Positions 9,152-19,424 of a stretch of 64,000 nt of DNA are shown piece by piece. A program made the translations under genes and the position numbers. Where the stretch lies: NCBI GenBank assembly GCA_020796225.1, contig CM036762.1, forward strand, positions 16,233,786 through 16,297,785, in the 5' to 3' direction. The stretch's first letter is position 1. The number at the start of each line of letters is the position of its first letter. Below the pieces are notes generated by a model that saw only the letters and a program-made list of their open reading frames with translations, made no database searches and was not told where the DNA came from. The stretch is from Arion vulgaris (taxonomy: Eukaryota; Mollusca; Gastropoda; Stylommatophora; Arionidae).

Positions 9152-9352
9152 CGCGTGCCCAGCGTGTTCGTAGCGCGCTGGACTACGGGTGACTAGTCTT
9201 CTGTAAGCGCGGGTTCAACTCCGCGGACTGGCAGAAAAGCTACAGGTTCCCCAGATTTACGGTGTTCGTGGCACCGAGCCGAAAGGTTACGATGTCCATG
9301 ACACCGAGCCGAAGAGCTTTCAGCTCAAGTGCTTCTGGATCGGAAAAAGAAT
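9152..9352 (+). mobile_element. SINE-C copy 3
   Basis: CGTGCCCAGCGTGTTCGTAG head, B-box-like GGTTCAACTCC, A-rich tail after GGATCGG. Imperfect TSD ATAAATATACTTGC / ATAAAAATACTAGC (12 of 14). Confidence 0.82.
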
Positions 9353-9464
9353 AAAAATACTAGCAGTTTACACGTTCTTCGCACGAGAAATTTAGTTTAA
9401 ACCTGTTTGTAAAGTCCCTTAAAGAAACATGCCACGTTGCTTCAAAATCGGCTTCTTCCCTTTA

Positions 9465-9715
9465 CTTCTTCTTCTTTGTGTTCGTTCTTTACAACCAATT
9501 TTAATCACTCTTTGTGATATGTTTGATCTTTGTCAAGAACGTGTTTACGTTGCACATTGGTTTGGTAGGCCCCTAAATGCATAGACTTCTACATGTTTAG
9601 GACACGTGCATCCGATATCAGCCAAACCTCCTTAGTCGCCTCTTACGACATGCGTGCCAGGTAACAGTGGTTCTATTCTTTACACCCCAAATTTGGGCCC
9701 CGGTAACCACTCGGG
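9465..9715 (-). mobile_element. SINE-A copy 5
   Basis: Reverse-oriented, nearly full length: (TTC)n tail at left, GTAACCACTCGGGA at right. TSD not clear. Confidence 0.85.
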
Positions 9716-9744
9716 AGCTTCCACATTAAAAACAATACGTTTTC

Positions 9745-10060
9745 TCTCCATGCATCGGCCAGTAAAACCTGATAAGCCAGAATTCCCGATAAAATAATAA
9801 TTCTTCTCGTACCGTTATACGTTACATAGGACCTGCAAGCAATTTCTCCATACTGTTCTATCCTGGGCAACTCGCTCAATCTCCTCCGTGGAACCGAGAC
9901 CAATATTTCTTGTCTCTCTCAGCAATATTCGTTTCAGAGTCTCCTTATATCGTCCTCTCTTTCTTGAACCCTTTGCATCTCACTTCAATACCTGCTTTGA
10001 TATTCTTTGATCATTTCTACTCAAGGTGTGTCCAACATATCTCCATCTTCTCTATACATG
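9745..10060 (-). mobile_element. LINE-H 3' end, copy 1
   Basis: Matches 29,263-29,525 over ~250 bp. In the cleaner second copy the minus strand reads RRWRYVGHTLRRNDQR, then SRKRGRPKETLKR and RAVWRNYLQAL, the C-terminal tail typical of RTE-type ORFs. 5'-truncated and frameshifted. Confidence 0.7.
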
Positions 10061-10090
10061 TTGGACATATAGAATATATATTTAGCAAAC

Positions 10091-10640
10091 AGGGACTTGA
10101 GATGGTATGATAAGATTACGAACGAGAAACTCAGAGCAGATATATATCAGTGGAAGAAAAGCTAAGGAAGAGAATCTGGCGATGGATAGGACACACATTG
10201 AGAAGACCGACTGGAAGAATTGCTAGACAGGAACTATTTTTGGAAACCGCAGACAAAGAGAAGTAGAGGAAGACCTAGAAATACCTGGAGAAGAGAACTG
10301 GAGACTGATATTAACTCCTTTTTTTTCTTCTTACCGATCCAGAAACACTTGAGCTTTCAGCTCTTCGGCTATGTGCTGTGGACATCGTAACTCTTCGGTT
10401 CGGTGCCACGAAAACCGTGAATCTGGTGAACCTGTGGCTTTTCTGCCAGCCCGCGGAATTGAACCCGCACTCACAGGAGCTTGTCACCCGTAGTCCAGCG
10501 CACTACAAACACGCTGGCTAGGCGGGCATATTAAAATGATAGGTAAAACATGGAAGAGATGGCAAGAGAGAGGAAGAGCTGGAAGAAGTTTGCTGAAGAC
10601 CTGTGCTCCGTTGGGAGTTGAAAGGTGAAGAAGAAGAAGA
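10091..10640 (+). pseudogene. RTE-2 LINE C-terminal tail and 3' end, split by SINE-C4
   Basis: The left part encodes pieces like WRWIGHTLRRPTG, ARQE and RSRGRPRNTWRRELE with frame breaks. The right part (10,534-10,640) gives ERGRAGRSLLKTC and ends GGAGTTGAAAGGTGAAGAAG. Continuous with the copy at 27,200-27,612 once SINE-C4 is removed. Confidence 0.75.
10319..10533 (-). mobile_element. SINE-C copy 4, inside RTE-2
   Basis: Reverse-oriented: (T)n then CCGATCCAGAAACACTTGAG, B-box complement GGAATTGAACC, head at right. Interrupts RTE-2 at GATATTAA; a short duplication ATATTAA can be seen on each side. Confidence 0.85.
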
Positions 10641-10699
10641 TCGCTGGCATATTAAGTGTTTAAACAGCAGACATATTGATTAGTTAGAGATCTGGTGTA

Positions 10700-11433
10700 C
10701 AGAGCCGTGCCGTGCTATGATAACAGAGACGCGGTCGCATCAGACAGGACTGTAAAGGGGCGGAATAAAAAACGAAATCAAAATACAATTTGAACCATTC
10801 AATAATCCAAAATCTTCATGCAACCCTTTTCTATATTGATCTATGTTATTCCGATATTGGTCTATGTTATTCCGATATTGGTCTATGTTATTCCGATATT
10901 GGTCTATGTTATTCCGATATTGATCTATGTTATTCCGATATTGGTCTATGTTATTCCGATATTGGTCTATTTTATTCCGATATTGATCTATGTTATTCCG
11001 ATATTGATCTATGTTATTCCGATATTGGTCTATGTTATTCCGATATTGGTCTATGTTATTCCGATATTGGTCTATGTTATTCCGATATTGGTCTATTTTA
11101 TTCCGATATTGATCTATGTTATTCCGATATTGATCTATGTTATTCCGATATTGGTCTATGTTATTCCGATATTGATCTATGTTATTCCGATATTGATCTA
11201 TGTTATTCCGATATTGGTCTATGTTATTCCGATATTGGTCTATGTTATTCCGATATTGGTCTATGTTATTCCGATATTGATCTATGTTATTCCGATATTG
11301 ATATATACGATTTAGTATTCGTACATTTTGTGCAGTTTAAAAAAATCACAATAGAAGGTTATTTAAAAAAAAACATTTAAGGGCGACATTTTGAAGACCT
11401 GCATCATGCGGGACAATTTCCCGCACGATCCTA
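10700..11433 (+). mobile_element. hAT-like MITE Q1 carrying an internal minisatellite
   Basis: Starts CAGAGCCGTGCCGTGC and ends CCGCACGATCCTA (other copies end GCACGGTCCTG), with near-identical 8-bp flanks CTGGTGTA and TTGGTGTA (10,692-10,699; 11,434-11,441). Shares GGTTATTTAAA...AACATTTAAG and GAAGAC.TGCATCAT with other Q copies, which are ~180-240 bp. This one is 734 bp because of a 21-bp array in its middle. No transposase. Confidence 0.78.
10838..11305. repeat. 21-bp minisatellite, ~22 units, within Q1
   Basis: Unit TCTATGTTATTCCGATATTG plus G or A. Variant bases (final G or A; TTTT for TGTT) recur in blocks, suggesting duplication of several units at a time. The 7-residue peptide repeats in open frames are artefacts of a period divisible by three. 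Confidence 0.95.
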
Positions 11434-11776
11434 TTGGTGTATTACGGTTAATAACACGAGTGTTGAGATTTGTAACGAAAGTTACTACTTTCACTTCATT
11501 CACACATATTGGTGACATTTATAAATATAAATATATATGTATATGTGCGTGTATATGTGCGTGTATAAGGTGTATACAATAGGCCAACAAATGTGACTTC
11601 TACTACGCTTGACATCATTCAACACAGATGGTGATCAAAATCCTGTTTCATGCACACCGTTGTTAACACTCTCCTCGCCTTCAGGACGTGGAAGCATCGC
11701 GGAGATCGCAAACTTTTTATTACACAGTAATTAATCATTACATCTGGCGGCTGCTGGGTTTGGATTACAGTGGATT

Positions 11777-11821
11777 ATGGCGTCCCACAAATATGGATTT
11801 AACATGGTAAGTACATTCTAA
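11777..11821 (+). other. possible 5' coding exon, very tentative
   Basis: ATGGCGTCCCACAAATATGG opens a short frame reading MASHKYGFNM, then a strong donor-like ATG|GTAAGTA at 11,807. The region upstream is not in any repeat family I recognise. No acceptor, downstream exon or homology can be shown from here. Chance, or an untranslated part of a transposon, is equally likely. Confidence 0.12.
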
Positions 11822-12002
11822 ACAGATTATACGTGATTAAGGTTTTAATAGTAAAATTATGTCACACATTTTTTAATTGTCATAACCTGTCTCTGCTTAG
11901 TTCATTATCTATTGTGACTCTTTTATGTCTTTTAAACTTCGGCTAGAGCAAAGGTGATCAGCCATCTGATGCCGTTTTCTTATCTTTAGCTATCTCTTCC
12001 AG

Positions 12003-12120
12003 TGGAGCGTCTGTCCGAGTGGATTAGATCGTGAACTCCCATGCCGGAGAACCGGGTTTAATCCCCGATAAGGATTTTTTTTCCGTCGGGGGCATAAAAA
12101 TGGTTACTTGAACTTTTCTC
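12003..12120 (+). mobile_element. tRNA-like SINE head, single copy
   Basis: GTCCGAGTGGATTAG resembles a Ser/Leu-type A-box and GGGTTTAATCCCC a B-box. It does not fold as a complete tRNA (no clean acceptor pairing) and runs into a T-rich stretch. Probably the head of an otherwise unseen SINE. Confidence 0.45.
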
Positions 12121-12261
12121 GAGGACTGCACTAGTCATGCTTCCAATACATTCCACATGAACCCCTCCACCCCCACACGTACTACACTGCCTTAAAAAGA
12201 GGTATTACAAACAGAACGATAGTATTTTTCAATTATACAAAAATGAAGTTATCTCTTACAA

Positions 12262-13372
12262 CTCTTTCCAGCATTTCCCTATTTGGTTAATCTCTGTCTC
12301 AACATGTACACTTTCATGTATTTCTCTTTCCAGCATTTCCCTATTTGGTTAATCTCTGTCTCAACATGTACACTTTCATGTATTTCTCTTTCCAGCATTT
12401 CCCTATTTGGTTAATCTCTGTCTCAACATGTACACTTTCATGTATTTCTCTTTCCAGCATTTCCCTATTTGGTTAATCTCTGTCTCAACATGTACACTTT
12501 CATGTATTGCTCTTTCCAGCATTTCCCTATTTGGTTAATCTCTGTCTCAAAATGTACACTTTCATGTATTGCTCTTTCCAGCATTTCCCTATTTGGTTAA
12601 TCTCTGTCTCAACATGTACACTTTCATGTATTTTCTCTTTCAGCATTTCCTATTTGGTTAATCTCTGTCTCAACATGTACACTTTCATGTATTGCTCTTT
12701 CCAGCATTTCCCTATTTGGTTAATCTCTGTCTCAACATGTACACTTTCATGTATTTCTCTTTCCAGCATTTCTCTATTTGGTTAATCTCTGTCTCAACAT
12801 GTACACTTTCATGTATTGCTCTTTCAGCATTTCCTATTTGGTTAATCTCTGTCTCAAAATGTACACTTTCATGTATTTCTCTTTCCAGCATTTCCCTATT
12901 TGGTTAATCTCTGTCTCAACATGTACACTTTCATGTATTGCTCTTTCCAGCATTTCCCTATTTGGTTAATCTCTGTCTCAACATGTACACTTTCATGTAT
13001 TTTCTTCCAGCATTTCCCTATTTGGTTAATCTCTGTCTCAACATGTACACTTTCATGTATTGCTCTTTCAGCATTTCCTATTTGGTTAATCTCTGTCTCA
13101 AAATGTACACTTTCATGTATTTCTCTTTCCAGCATTTCCCTATTTGGTTAATCTCTGTCTCAAAATGTACACTTTCATGTATTTCTCTTTCCAGCATTTC
13201 CCTATTTGGTTAATCTCTGTCTCAAAATGTACACTTTCATGTATTTCTCTTTCCAGCATTTCCTCATTTGGTTAATCTCTGTCTCAAAATGTACACTTTC
13301 ATGTATTTCTCTTTCCAGCATTTCACTATTTGGTTAATCTCTGTCTCAAAATGTATACTTCTTGTATTTCTA
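12262..13372. repeat. 59-62-bp minisatellite, ~18 units
   Basis: Units contain CCAGCATTTCCCTATTTGG, TTAATCTCTGTCTCAA and ATGTACACTTTCATGTATT. Small deletions (CTTTCAGCATTTCCTATT) recur in non-adjacent units at 12,640, 12,825 and 13,065, showing block duplication. Frames through it repeat FPIWLISVSTC-type peptides and are not genes. Confidence 0.95.
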
Positions 13373-13639
13373 GGCTTCTTTTGCTGACACTTTCTCTACT
13401 GGTTCAAGGAAAGGGCCCTTCTTGTTTTATTCCTTCGGATTTTCTATAGGTGTGTAGTCTCCAGCGTCTTTTTTTCACCTCCTAGGTCACTGAGATTTAT
13501 CTCGTTCTCCCAACACCTTCCCTTTTGTGACACTATCATAGCGTTTCAGTTTATCTATTCTACGCAGACACTAGTTGACAAATGTTTGTAATTTATTCGT
13601 TAATGTTTTTGGTAGTTCTCTGTGGTTTCTGAGCCATAC

Positions 13640-14700
13640 AGCCGAACTGTTTTAACACTCATCATCATCATATTCATCAAATAGCTTGTCCTGAGCAGAA
13701 CTTTGCCACCCGAACAGTCCTCCGGAATTTCTCTCTCATAGGCCAGATGTCCTGCCTCTGCAGCCGTCATGTTCAAACCATCAGTTACATCATGAATCCC
13801 GCCCGAGTGGTTACTGGGGCCCAAAATTTGGGGTGTAAAGAATAGAACCACTGTTACCTGTCACACATGTCGTAAGAGGCGACTAAGGAGGTTTGGCTGA
13901 AATCGGATGCACATGTCCTAAACGTGTAAAAGTCTATGCGTTTGAGGGCCAACCAAACCAATGTGCAACATATACACGTTCTTGGCAAGGATCAAACATA
14001 TCACAAAGAGTGATTAAAATTGGTCGTAAAGAACGAACGCAAAGAAGAAGATCCGCAATCCATCTTCCCCATGGTCTTCCTCTTCTTCTCTTTGCCTGTA
14101 TGCCTCCTTTCGTGATGGTCTTCTCCTGCCCTTCTTTTTTATATGTCCAAAATATCTCAATTTTCTCCTTCGTATTTGTAGCATCAGCCAGTTTTCTTTG
14201 ATTTTGAGTTCTTTCTGTATAGATCTATTTGTTCTCTTCTCTGTCCAAGATATACGGAGGACTCTTCTGTAACACTTATAACCGAAAGCTCATATATTTT
14301 TTCCACTGCTTTATTAAATGTCCGAACTTCACACCAATAGGGTGCCACTGGGAATATACATGCTTTAGCATTATAGTATTGTGGTTCTAGATTTAATTTC
14401 TTTAGAATTGAACAGATTTCCAAAAGCAATGAAAGTTCCTCTTGACCTCTGCATTTTTATTTTGACAAATCTTTCCGTTTCCTCTCCTTTCCTCTTTGTC
14501 TACATTGGTGCTCTAATTGTGTTTATGATTCTGCCTCTTGAAGTGTGGTTTTCTGCCAAGGAGATTTGGTTGAACTGTTGTGCCCACTCTTCTACTTTAT
14601 TGTTAATCACTCCAAACCGTACTTCGTTGATTCGTCAATTTACAATTTACTTCATGAATAATTGGAAACTCTATTTTTTTCAAATTCTAAAATAGTAGTG
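13640..14700 (-). pseudogene. RTE-1 LINE C-terminal region, split by SINE-A6
   Basis: Minus strand, right to left: a tail encoding GRRRPSRKEAYRQ-like sequence, then after the SINE DVTDGLNMTAAEAGHLAYER and a (GAT)n end near 13,665. Matches the plus-strand copy at 41,126-41,524. The far part (14,060-14,450) corresponds to the CYRRVLRISWTEKRTN block before the FGHIK motif. Stops and frameshifts throughout. Confidence 0.75.
13801..14052 (+). mobile_element. SINE-A copy 6, inside RTE-1
   Basis: GCCCGAGTGGTTACTGGGGC to AACGCAAAGAAGAAG. Splits the codons for IQDVTDGL of the RTE tail. The duplication is short (AATCC on both sides). Confidence 0.87.
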
Positions 14701-14710
14701 TAAGTTGTGC

Positions 14711-14892
14711 CAGAGTCATGCCGTGCTATGATACAGAGAGCCGGCCGCATCAGGCGGCACCCTAAGGGGGGCGGAATAATCAGCAAATTCAAATATACAA
14801 TTGAAGGTTTTTTTAAAGAAAAAAATATTTAAGGGGCGGCATTTCGAAGACTTGATGATGATCATACTGAGAAATTATACAGCACGGTCCTG
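14711..14892 (+). mobile_element. hAT-like MITE Q2
   Basis: A compact 182-bp copy: CAGAGTCATGCCGTGC start, GGCGGCATTTCGAAGAC interior, GCACGGTCCTG end. Imperfect 8-bp flanks AGTTGTGC / AGCTGCGC (6 of 8). Confidence 0.75.
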
Positions 14893-15156
14893 AGCTGCGC
14901 TGCTAATAACAGCGTACGCATCATATAAAGTTTTAAGTGTTTCCTTTCACAAAATTCTGCTTCCCTTTCGGTGTCCTTAGCTGTGCTATGTATCAATGAT
15001 TATATTAAAATATGTATGAACTCAGATTCAGTGCCATCTCCACTTTACTAGACCGAATGTAAAGATATATTTTTTTTTCAAGCGACAATGATCTTTATGA
15101 CTTTTCGTTGCTTGTCCAGTTTTTGATGCTTTCTTCCAACTTTTAAACTAATTTTT

Positions 15157-15408
15157 CGCCCGAGTGGTTACCGAGGCTCAAATTTAGGGTGTGAAGAATA
15201 GAACCACTGTTACCTGTCACGCATGTCGTAAGAGGCGACTAAGGAGGTTTGGCTGAAATCGGATAAACATGTCCTAAACGTGTAGAAGTCTATGCGTTTA
15301 GAGGCCTACCAAACTAATGTGCAACGTATACACGGTCTTGGCAAAGATCAAACATATCACAAGAGTGATTAAAGTTAGTCGTAAAGAACGAACATAAAGA
15401 AGAAGAAG
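15157..15408 (+). mobile_element. SINE-A copy 7
   Basis: CGCCCGAGTGGTTACCGAGG to a (GAA)n tail. TSD AACTAATTTTT / AACTAGTTTTT (15,146-15,156; 15,409-15,419), 10 of 11. Confidence 0.88.
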
Positions 15409-15640
15409 AACTAGTTTTTTTCGTTACCATTTATTCTTTCTTGTAATGGACTCAACCAGTGTTTTCTTTTTTGGGTGTGTCCGCATTATTTGATTTTTTA
15501 TAATTCATTGTCTTTTAATATATTGTGAAGTCACTAAACCAAAATTTTATTTCGTTAAAAAAATAACTTTGCGAACTCCCATTTCTTTGCAACCGTAACC
15601 TGAGAAATATCTTTCACGCGATCACCGCTAAGACTGGTGT

Positions 15641-15842
15641 ATCAGATTTCCCCATAAATCTCATTCATGTGGAAATTAGATTCATGCAACCTTAGCATTG
15701 GTGTGGTTCGTCACATCTTTAGTGCCATTTGGAGCTCTGGTGCTTATCCTTCGGCGATGTGTCCGGTTTTAGTCAGAGTTTACTGGGTTCGCTCTCCGTC
15801 AGCCTTGGGCTGTCCCGGCCTACTTGCAAGGCAGCAGGTTCC
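15641..15842 (-). mobile_element. repeat N copy 1
   Basis: Contains GGTGTATCAGATTTCCCC, CGGCGATGTGTCCGGTTTTA and TTGCAAGGCAGCAGG, the reverse of 18,646-18,883. SINE-sized (~200-240 bp) but without a convincing tRNA head. Confidence 0.7.
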
Positions 15843-15844
15843 CT

Positions 15845-16150
15845 GAAAATGAAGACATCAGGAAAAAGTGGATACAACATCAGTACTAAACTTCATCAAG
15901 AAACAACAAATTAAATGTTTCGGCCACATAAGCAGATTACCAACAGACAGTGCACCTCAAAGAGCAATGCTGCTCCGATACAACGGGTACAAAGCAAAAG
16001 GCAGGCCACGCAAAAGATGGACATTAGAGATAACAGAGGCGAGAAAGAGACTATCTACGAAGCGCACACAATGGCTTGTTCTATAAATCTCTTCTTGACC
16101 TGACGCGGTAAGACAAAACAGGATTGGAGAAAAGAGAAAGAAAGACCTGT
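15845..16150 (+). pseudogene. LINE ORF C-terminal tail (CFGHISR type)
   Basis: Frame 15,868-16,086 reads IKCFGHISRLPTDSAPQRAM, KGRPRKRWTLEITEAR and ends near RTQWL; a shifted frame continues KSLLDLTR. This is the FGHI...GRPRKRW tail found at the end of several LINE ORFs. No RT or endonuclease remains. Related scraps lie at 4590-4625. Confidence 0.7.
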
Positions 16151-16367
16151 ATAGTCTATGCGTCCAAAACCAAGGTTATTACATTCTTTACTACTAAGAT
16201 CAGTCTACCTTGCCCATAATATGCACCAGACAAATGCTATACTATATGGTTTCCACACATATTTATGTACGTTAGAGGTGTAGTTCGCGCAAATTTTTCT
16301 ATTAAAATCTCCAGAAACTTTAAAACTGGATTATAACATATTGGTCTGCCTATTTAATCAGTTTTGC

Positions 16368-16532
16368 CAGTGGCGGCTCGTGATCATTTTTGTTGGTGGG
16401 GCCAGACACATATTTTCGGAAAAACCATGGTTTCAGTTAGGTTATATTTTAATGTATAAAAAAAAAAATATACGTTCACCTTATTTTTGGTGGGGCCCGG
16501 TCCCACTGGCCCTTAATAACGAGCCGCCACTG
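16368..16532 (+). mobile_element. hAT-like MITE, family M copy 3
   Basis: CAGTGGCGGCTCGT to ACGAGCCGCCACTG, 165 bp, same interior as 300-463 including a stretch of A's. The 8-bp flanks match poorly (AGTTTTGC / AGTTCAGA), so this may be an older copy. Confidence 0.8.
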
Positions 16533-16540
16533 AGTTCAGA

Positions 16541-16920
16541 TATAGATACGTCCCATGTTTACTCTCTGTCTCTGCCTCTCGTACCTTTCAAACACCGATT
16601 AGGGCACATGCCCTCAACCAACTCATGACACGTCTTCCTATCAGATTTACAGAACCATGAGAGAGAAAAACACTTCTAAAAATAGCCAGATGACGACATG
16701 ACGTGTATTACCTACCGACTTGATAATACGAATATGATGCGACACATTTTGTTTTGCAGTCTGGTAATCTCTGAGATCAAAAGCGTGACGTAGACCAGCG
16801 TCATGCATGACAACTATTCAAGTTGAATGATTACATTGAATCTAATAACTGCTGTGCTTTAACTAGCACATGACGTCAATAGACGAGAAGAGTGGGGGGC
16901 ATTTACTACTAATAAATCTA
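16541..16920. other. unassigned stretch
   Basis: No recognised feature. Confidence 0.5.
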
Positions 16921-16924
16921 CAGG

Positions 16925-17050
16925 TGATGTCATAGTTAGGCTCGCCTAAATGATGTGAGACACTATTGATATGGAAAGAAAGCTTTTACGCAACAATGAA
17001 TAAGAATTGTCATATTAAACGTCCTGATTACGCCTGAATTCATCGCAAGT
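16925..17050 (-). repeat. dispersed repeat K, copy 3
   Basis: GGCTCGCCTAAATGATG and CGTCCTGATTACGCCTGAA match copy 1 at 2326-2460. Confidence 0.65.
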
Positions 17051-17124
17051 GAACGAAAAAAAGCTGCTACGCCTTAGAGATTATAGACTAGTAACTAGCT
17101 AAAGGTGGAGGGTGCACATAAGCC

Positions 17125-17408
17125 ACTATTACTCTGTGTTACTAGATAATAGTGGAGGTAACATCTAAGACATGGCTACTATGTGTTACTAGATAATAGT
17201 GGAGGTAACATCTAAGACATGGCAACTATGTGTTACTAGATAATAGTGGAGATAACATCTAAGACATGGCAACTATGTGTTACTAGATAATAGTGGAGGT
17301 TACATCTTAGACATGGCTACTATGTGTCACTAGATAATAGTGGAGCGTAGATCTCAGACATGGCTACTATGTGTTACTAGATAATAGTGGAGGTAACATC
17401 TAAGAAAT
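17125..17408. repeat. 47-bp minisatellite, ~6 units
   Basis: Units contain TGTGTTACTAGATAATAGTG and AACATCTAAGACATGGC. Confidence 0.93.
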
Positions 17409-17511
17409 GGCTATTATGTGCTATGTTCCTGTTACCTTTTTGTTCCAAATTGAGACTAGAGAACAGACCCTTGACCTAACTCTACAATTTGACATAATAA
17501 TTGGCGTAGAC

Positions 17512-17548
17512 CAGAGGTCCGCGGTAATGAACAGTTTGGGAACTGCTG
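17512..17548. mobile_element. 37-bp hAT terminal remnant
   Basis: CAGAGGTCC at the left and GTTTGGGAACTGCTG at the right, flanked by 8-bp direct repeats GCGTAGAC / GCCTAGAC (7 of 8). It looks like an element reduced to its two ends. Confidence 0.45.
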
Positions 17549-17599
17549 GCCTAGACAGTTCCCAACATTATTACAGTATTAATACGTAGAGTATATGTA

Positions 17600-17985
17600 A
17601 ATATAAAATTGGTTACTGGTTATTGGTTACTAAACGGACATCATTGTACTCCGGGCAGACCCATAGGTGCTCAGTATCCCCCACAAATATAGACGAGTAT
17701 GCATACTGATGGTTCCTGTGGCTCTCTGATTAAACACACTCCTTACTCTGCCCCTCAGGCATCCAGATCTACTTATACAACGGGTAACACCAAACTGCGT
17801 TAAATCGTAAGATCGATTGAACATCTATTTTAGTGTCCACGTCCAACAGGCAGTCGCGAAAAGACCGAAGAACATCCTCCTTTTCCATCTTCAACTCCCC
17901 AACAAGTAGATGCTTTTGATGCGAAACCTGCCCGCCCTCTCATTACTGCAAACATCCGTATGCCCGGGACAGTAAATGTAAAAAA
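17600..17985 (-). mobile_element. repeat E copy 1 (LINE-like 3' end)
   Basis: Contains GCATACTGATGGTTCCTGTG, CATCCAGATCTACTT and ACGGGTAAC.CCAAACTGC. On the minus strand a frame (FGVTRCISRSGCLRGRVR, then FNQRATGTISMHT) is conserved with 23,371-23,589, suggesting once-coding sequence. The minus strand ends in a CCAATAA-type tail. Confidence 0.65.
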
Positions 17986-18448
17986 AGATCAGGATACTAA
18001 GAGCATACACATTCCCAAGGGCACCGTATGAGTGTGAAAGTTGGACATTTAACAAGTCAATGGAAAAACGTATATGTGCTTTTCAATATGCGTGTTACAG
18101 TAGAGTACTACGTATATAATAGATAGAGAAGAGAACAATTAGATCTATCCAGAAATAAAACAATTAATCAAAGAAAACTGGCTGATGCTATCAAAATAAA
18201 TTGAACAAATTGAAGTATTTTGGATGTATAAAGAGACACGAAGGTTTGAAAAAGATCATTTATGAAGGATAACTACTACTGCCATGTAGTTTGATTGGGG
18301 ACAATCAAAGGCTAGCGGAGCAAACCGTACACAAAACTGGACTGCAGGCAAACCAAGTAGTCCAAAAAACTGGTAACCTGGGCAGATGACGCTCAACATC
18401 CCAGAAGGGAAGGTTGTCTAAGGGTCGATACCCTAAAAGAAAATAGTG

Positions 18449-18643
18449 CCCGTCTGCCCAGCGTGTTCGTAGCGCGTTGGACTACGGGTGACTATCCCTT
18501 TGTGTGCGCGGGTTCAATTCAGAAAAAGCCACAGATTCCCCAGATTTACGGTGTTCGTGGCACCGAACCGAAGGGTTACGATATCCATGGCACCGAGCCG
18601 AAGAGCTGAAAAGTTCAAGTGCTTCTGGATCGGAAAAAAATAG
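18449..18643 (+). mobile_element. SINE-C copy 5
   Basis: CGTCTGCCCAGCGTGTTCG head, GGTTCAATTC, then a small deletion before AGAAAAAGCCACAG, ending GGATCGG(A)n. Abuts repeat N2. Confidence 0.85.
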
Positions 18644-18645
18644 CA

Positions 18646-18883
18646 ACCTGCTGCCTTGCAGGTAGACTGGGGTCAGCGAAAGGCTGACGGAGAGCGATCC
18701 CAGTAAACGCTGGCTAAAACCGGACACATCGCCGAAGGATAAGCACCAGAGCTCCAAATGGCGCTGAAGATGTGACGAAAAACACACAGCTGGTAAAGGC
18801 TGCAGGAATAAGATTTCCACATGAATAAGATTTATGAAGAGATCTGGTACATCAGTCTTAGCGGTAATCGCGAAGAAGAAGAA
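18646..18883 (+). mobile_element. repeat N copy 2
   Basis: The fullest N copy: CTGCTGCCTTGCAGG start, GACGGAGAGCGATCCCAGT, ACATCGCCGAAGGATAAGC, TGAAGATGTGACG, GATCTGGTACATCAGTC, then a (GAA)n end. Probably a SINE-like non-autonomous element; its head is atypical. Confidence 0.72.
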
Positions 18884-19096
18884 TATATGACGGAGGCATC
18901 TCGATAAAGAGCAGGAGAGGAAAACACGGAAAAGATGGATCCGGGATGTAATTGCTGTTTTGAGTATGACGGATACAGATGCGGGACATCTGGCAGAGAA
19001 AAATTCAGAAGGATTGTTAGGGTGGCAAAGTTCTTGCCAGGACAAGATATTTGATGAGGACAAGTTATATCGAGCAAATATAAAATCATATAGTAT

Positions 19097-19349
19097 CTTC
19101 TTCTTCTTTGCATTCGTTCTTTACGACCAATTTGAATCACTCTTTGTGATATGTTTGATCTTTGCCAAGAACGTGTATACGTTGCACATTGGTTTGGTAG
19201 GCCCCTAAATACATAGACTTCTACACATTTAGGACACATGCATCCGATTTCAGCCAAACCTCCATAGTCGCCTCTTACGACATGCGTGGCAGGTAACAGT
19301 GGTTCTATTCTTTACACCCCAAATTTGGACCCCGGTAACCACAAATGCG
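19097..19349 (-). mobile_element. SINE-A copy 8
   Basis: (TTC)n at left, GTAACCAC at right. Perfect 12-bp TSD ATCATATAGTAT (19,085-19,096; 19,350-19,361). Confidence 0.9.
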
Positions 19350-19424
19350 ATCATATAGTATAAAACAAGATAGAGATATTACCATCATATGGTACCAATA
19401 GATCAGAAATAAAGGTTAAGTTCT

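Larger units (their letters stand above)
10641..11535 (+). repeat. dispersed repeat R, copy 2, split by MITE Q1
   Basis: The segments 10,641-10,699 and 11,434-11,535 together rebuild the order seen at 9027-9149. The inserted block is the Q1 element. Confidence 0.65.
18000..19065 (+). pseudogene. RTE-1 LINE C-terminal region, split by a ~610-bp block
   Basis: The left part, to ~18,275, encodes pieces of CYSRVLRI, KENWL and KYFGCIKRHEGLKKII. The right part, from ~18,888, gives RKTRKRWIRDV, DAGHLAEKNSE and DKIFDED. The two halves join in register with 41,126-41,524. The interruption holds an unassigned 170 bp plus SINE-C5 and N2. Possible duplication ATGAAGG / ATGACGG at the junction. Confidence 0.72.

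Noticed and set aside
10790..11380. 196- and 165-codon frames of a 7-residue repeat
   Set aside because: 21-bp minisatellite within MITE Q1.
12262..13372. CRISPR-like array
   Set aside because: Units are contiguous with no unique spacers, and the window is eukaryotic. The same applies to the other arrays.
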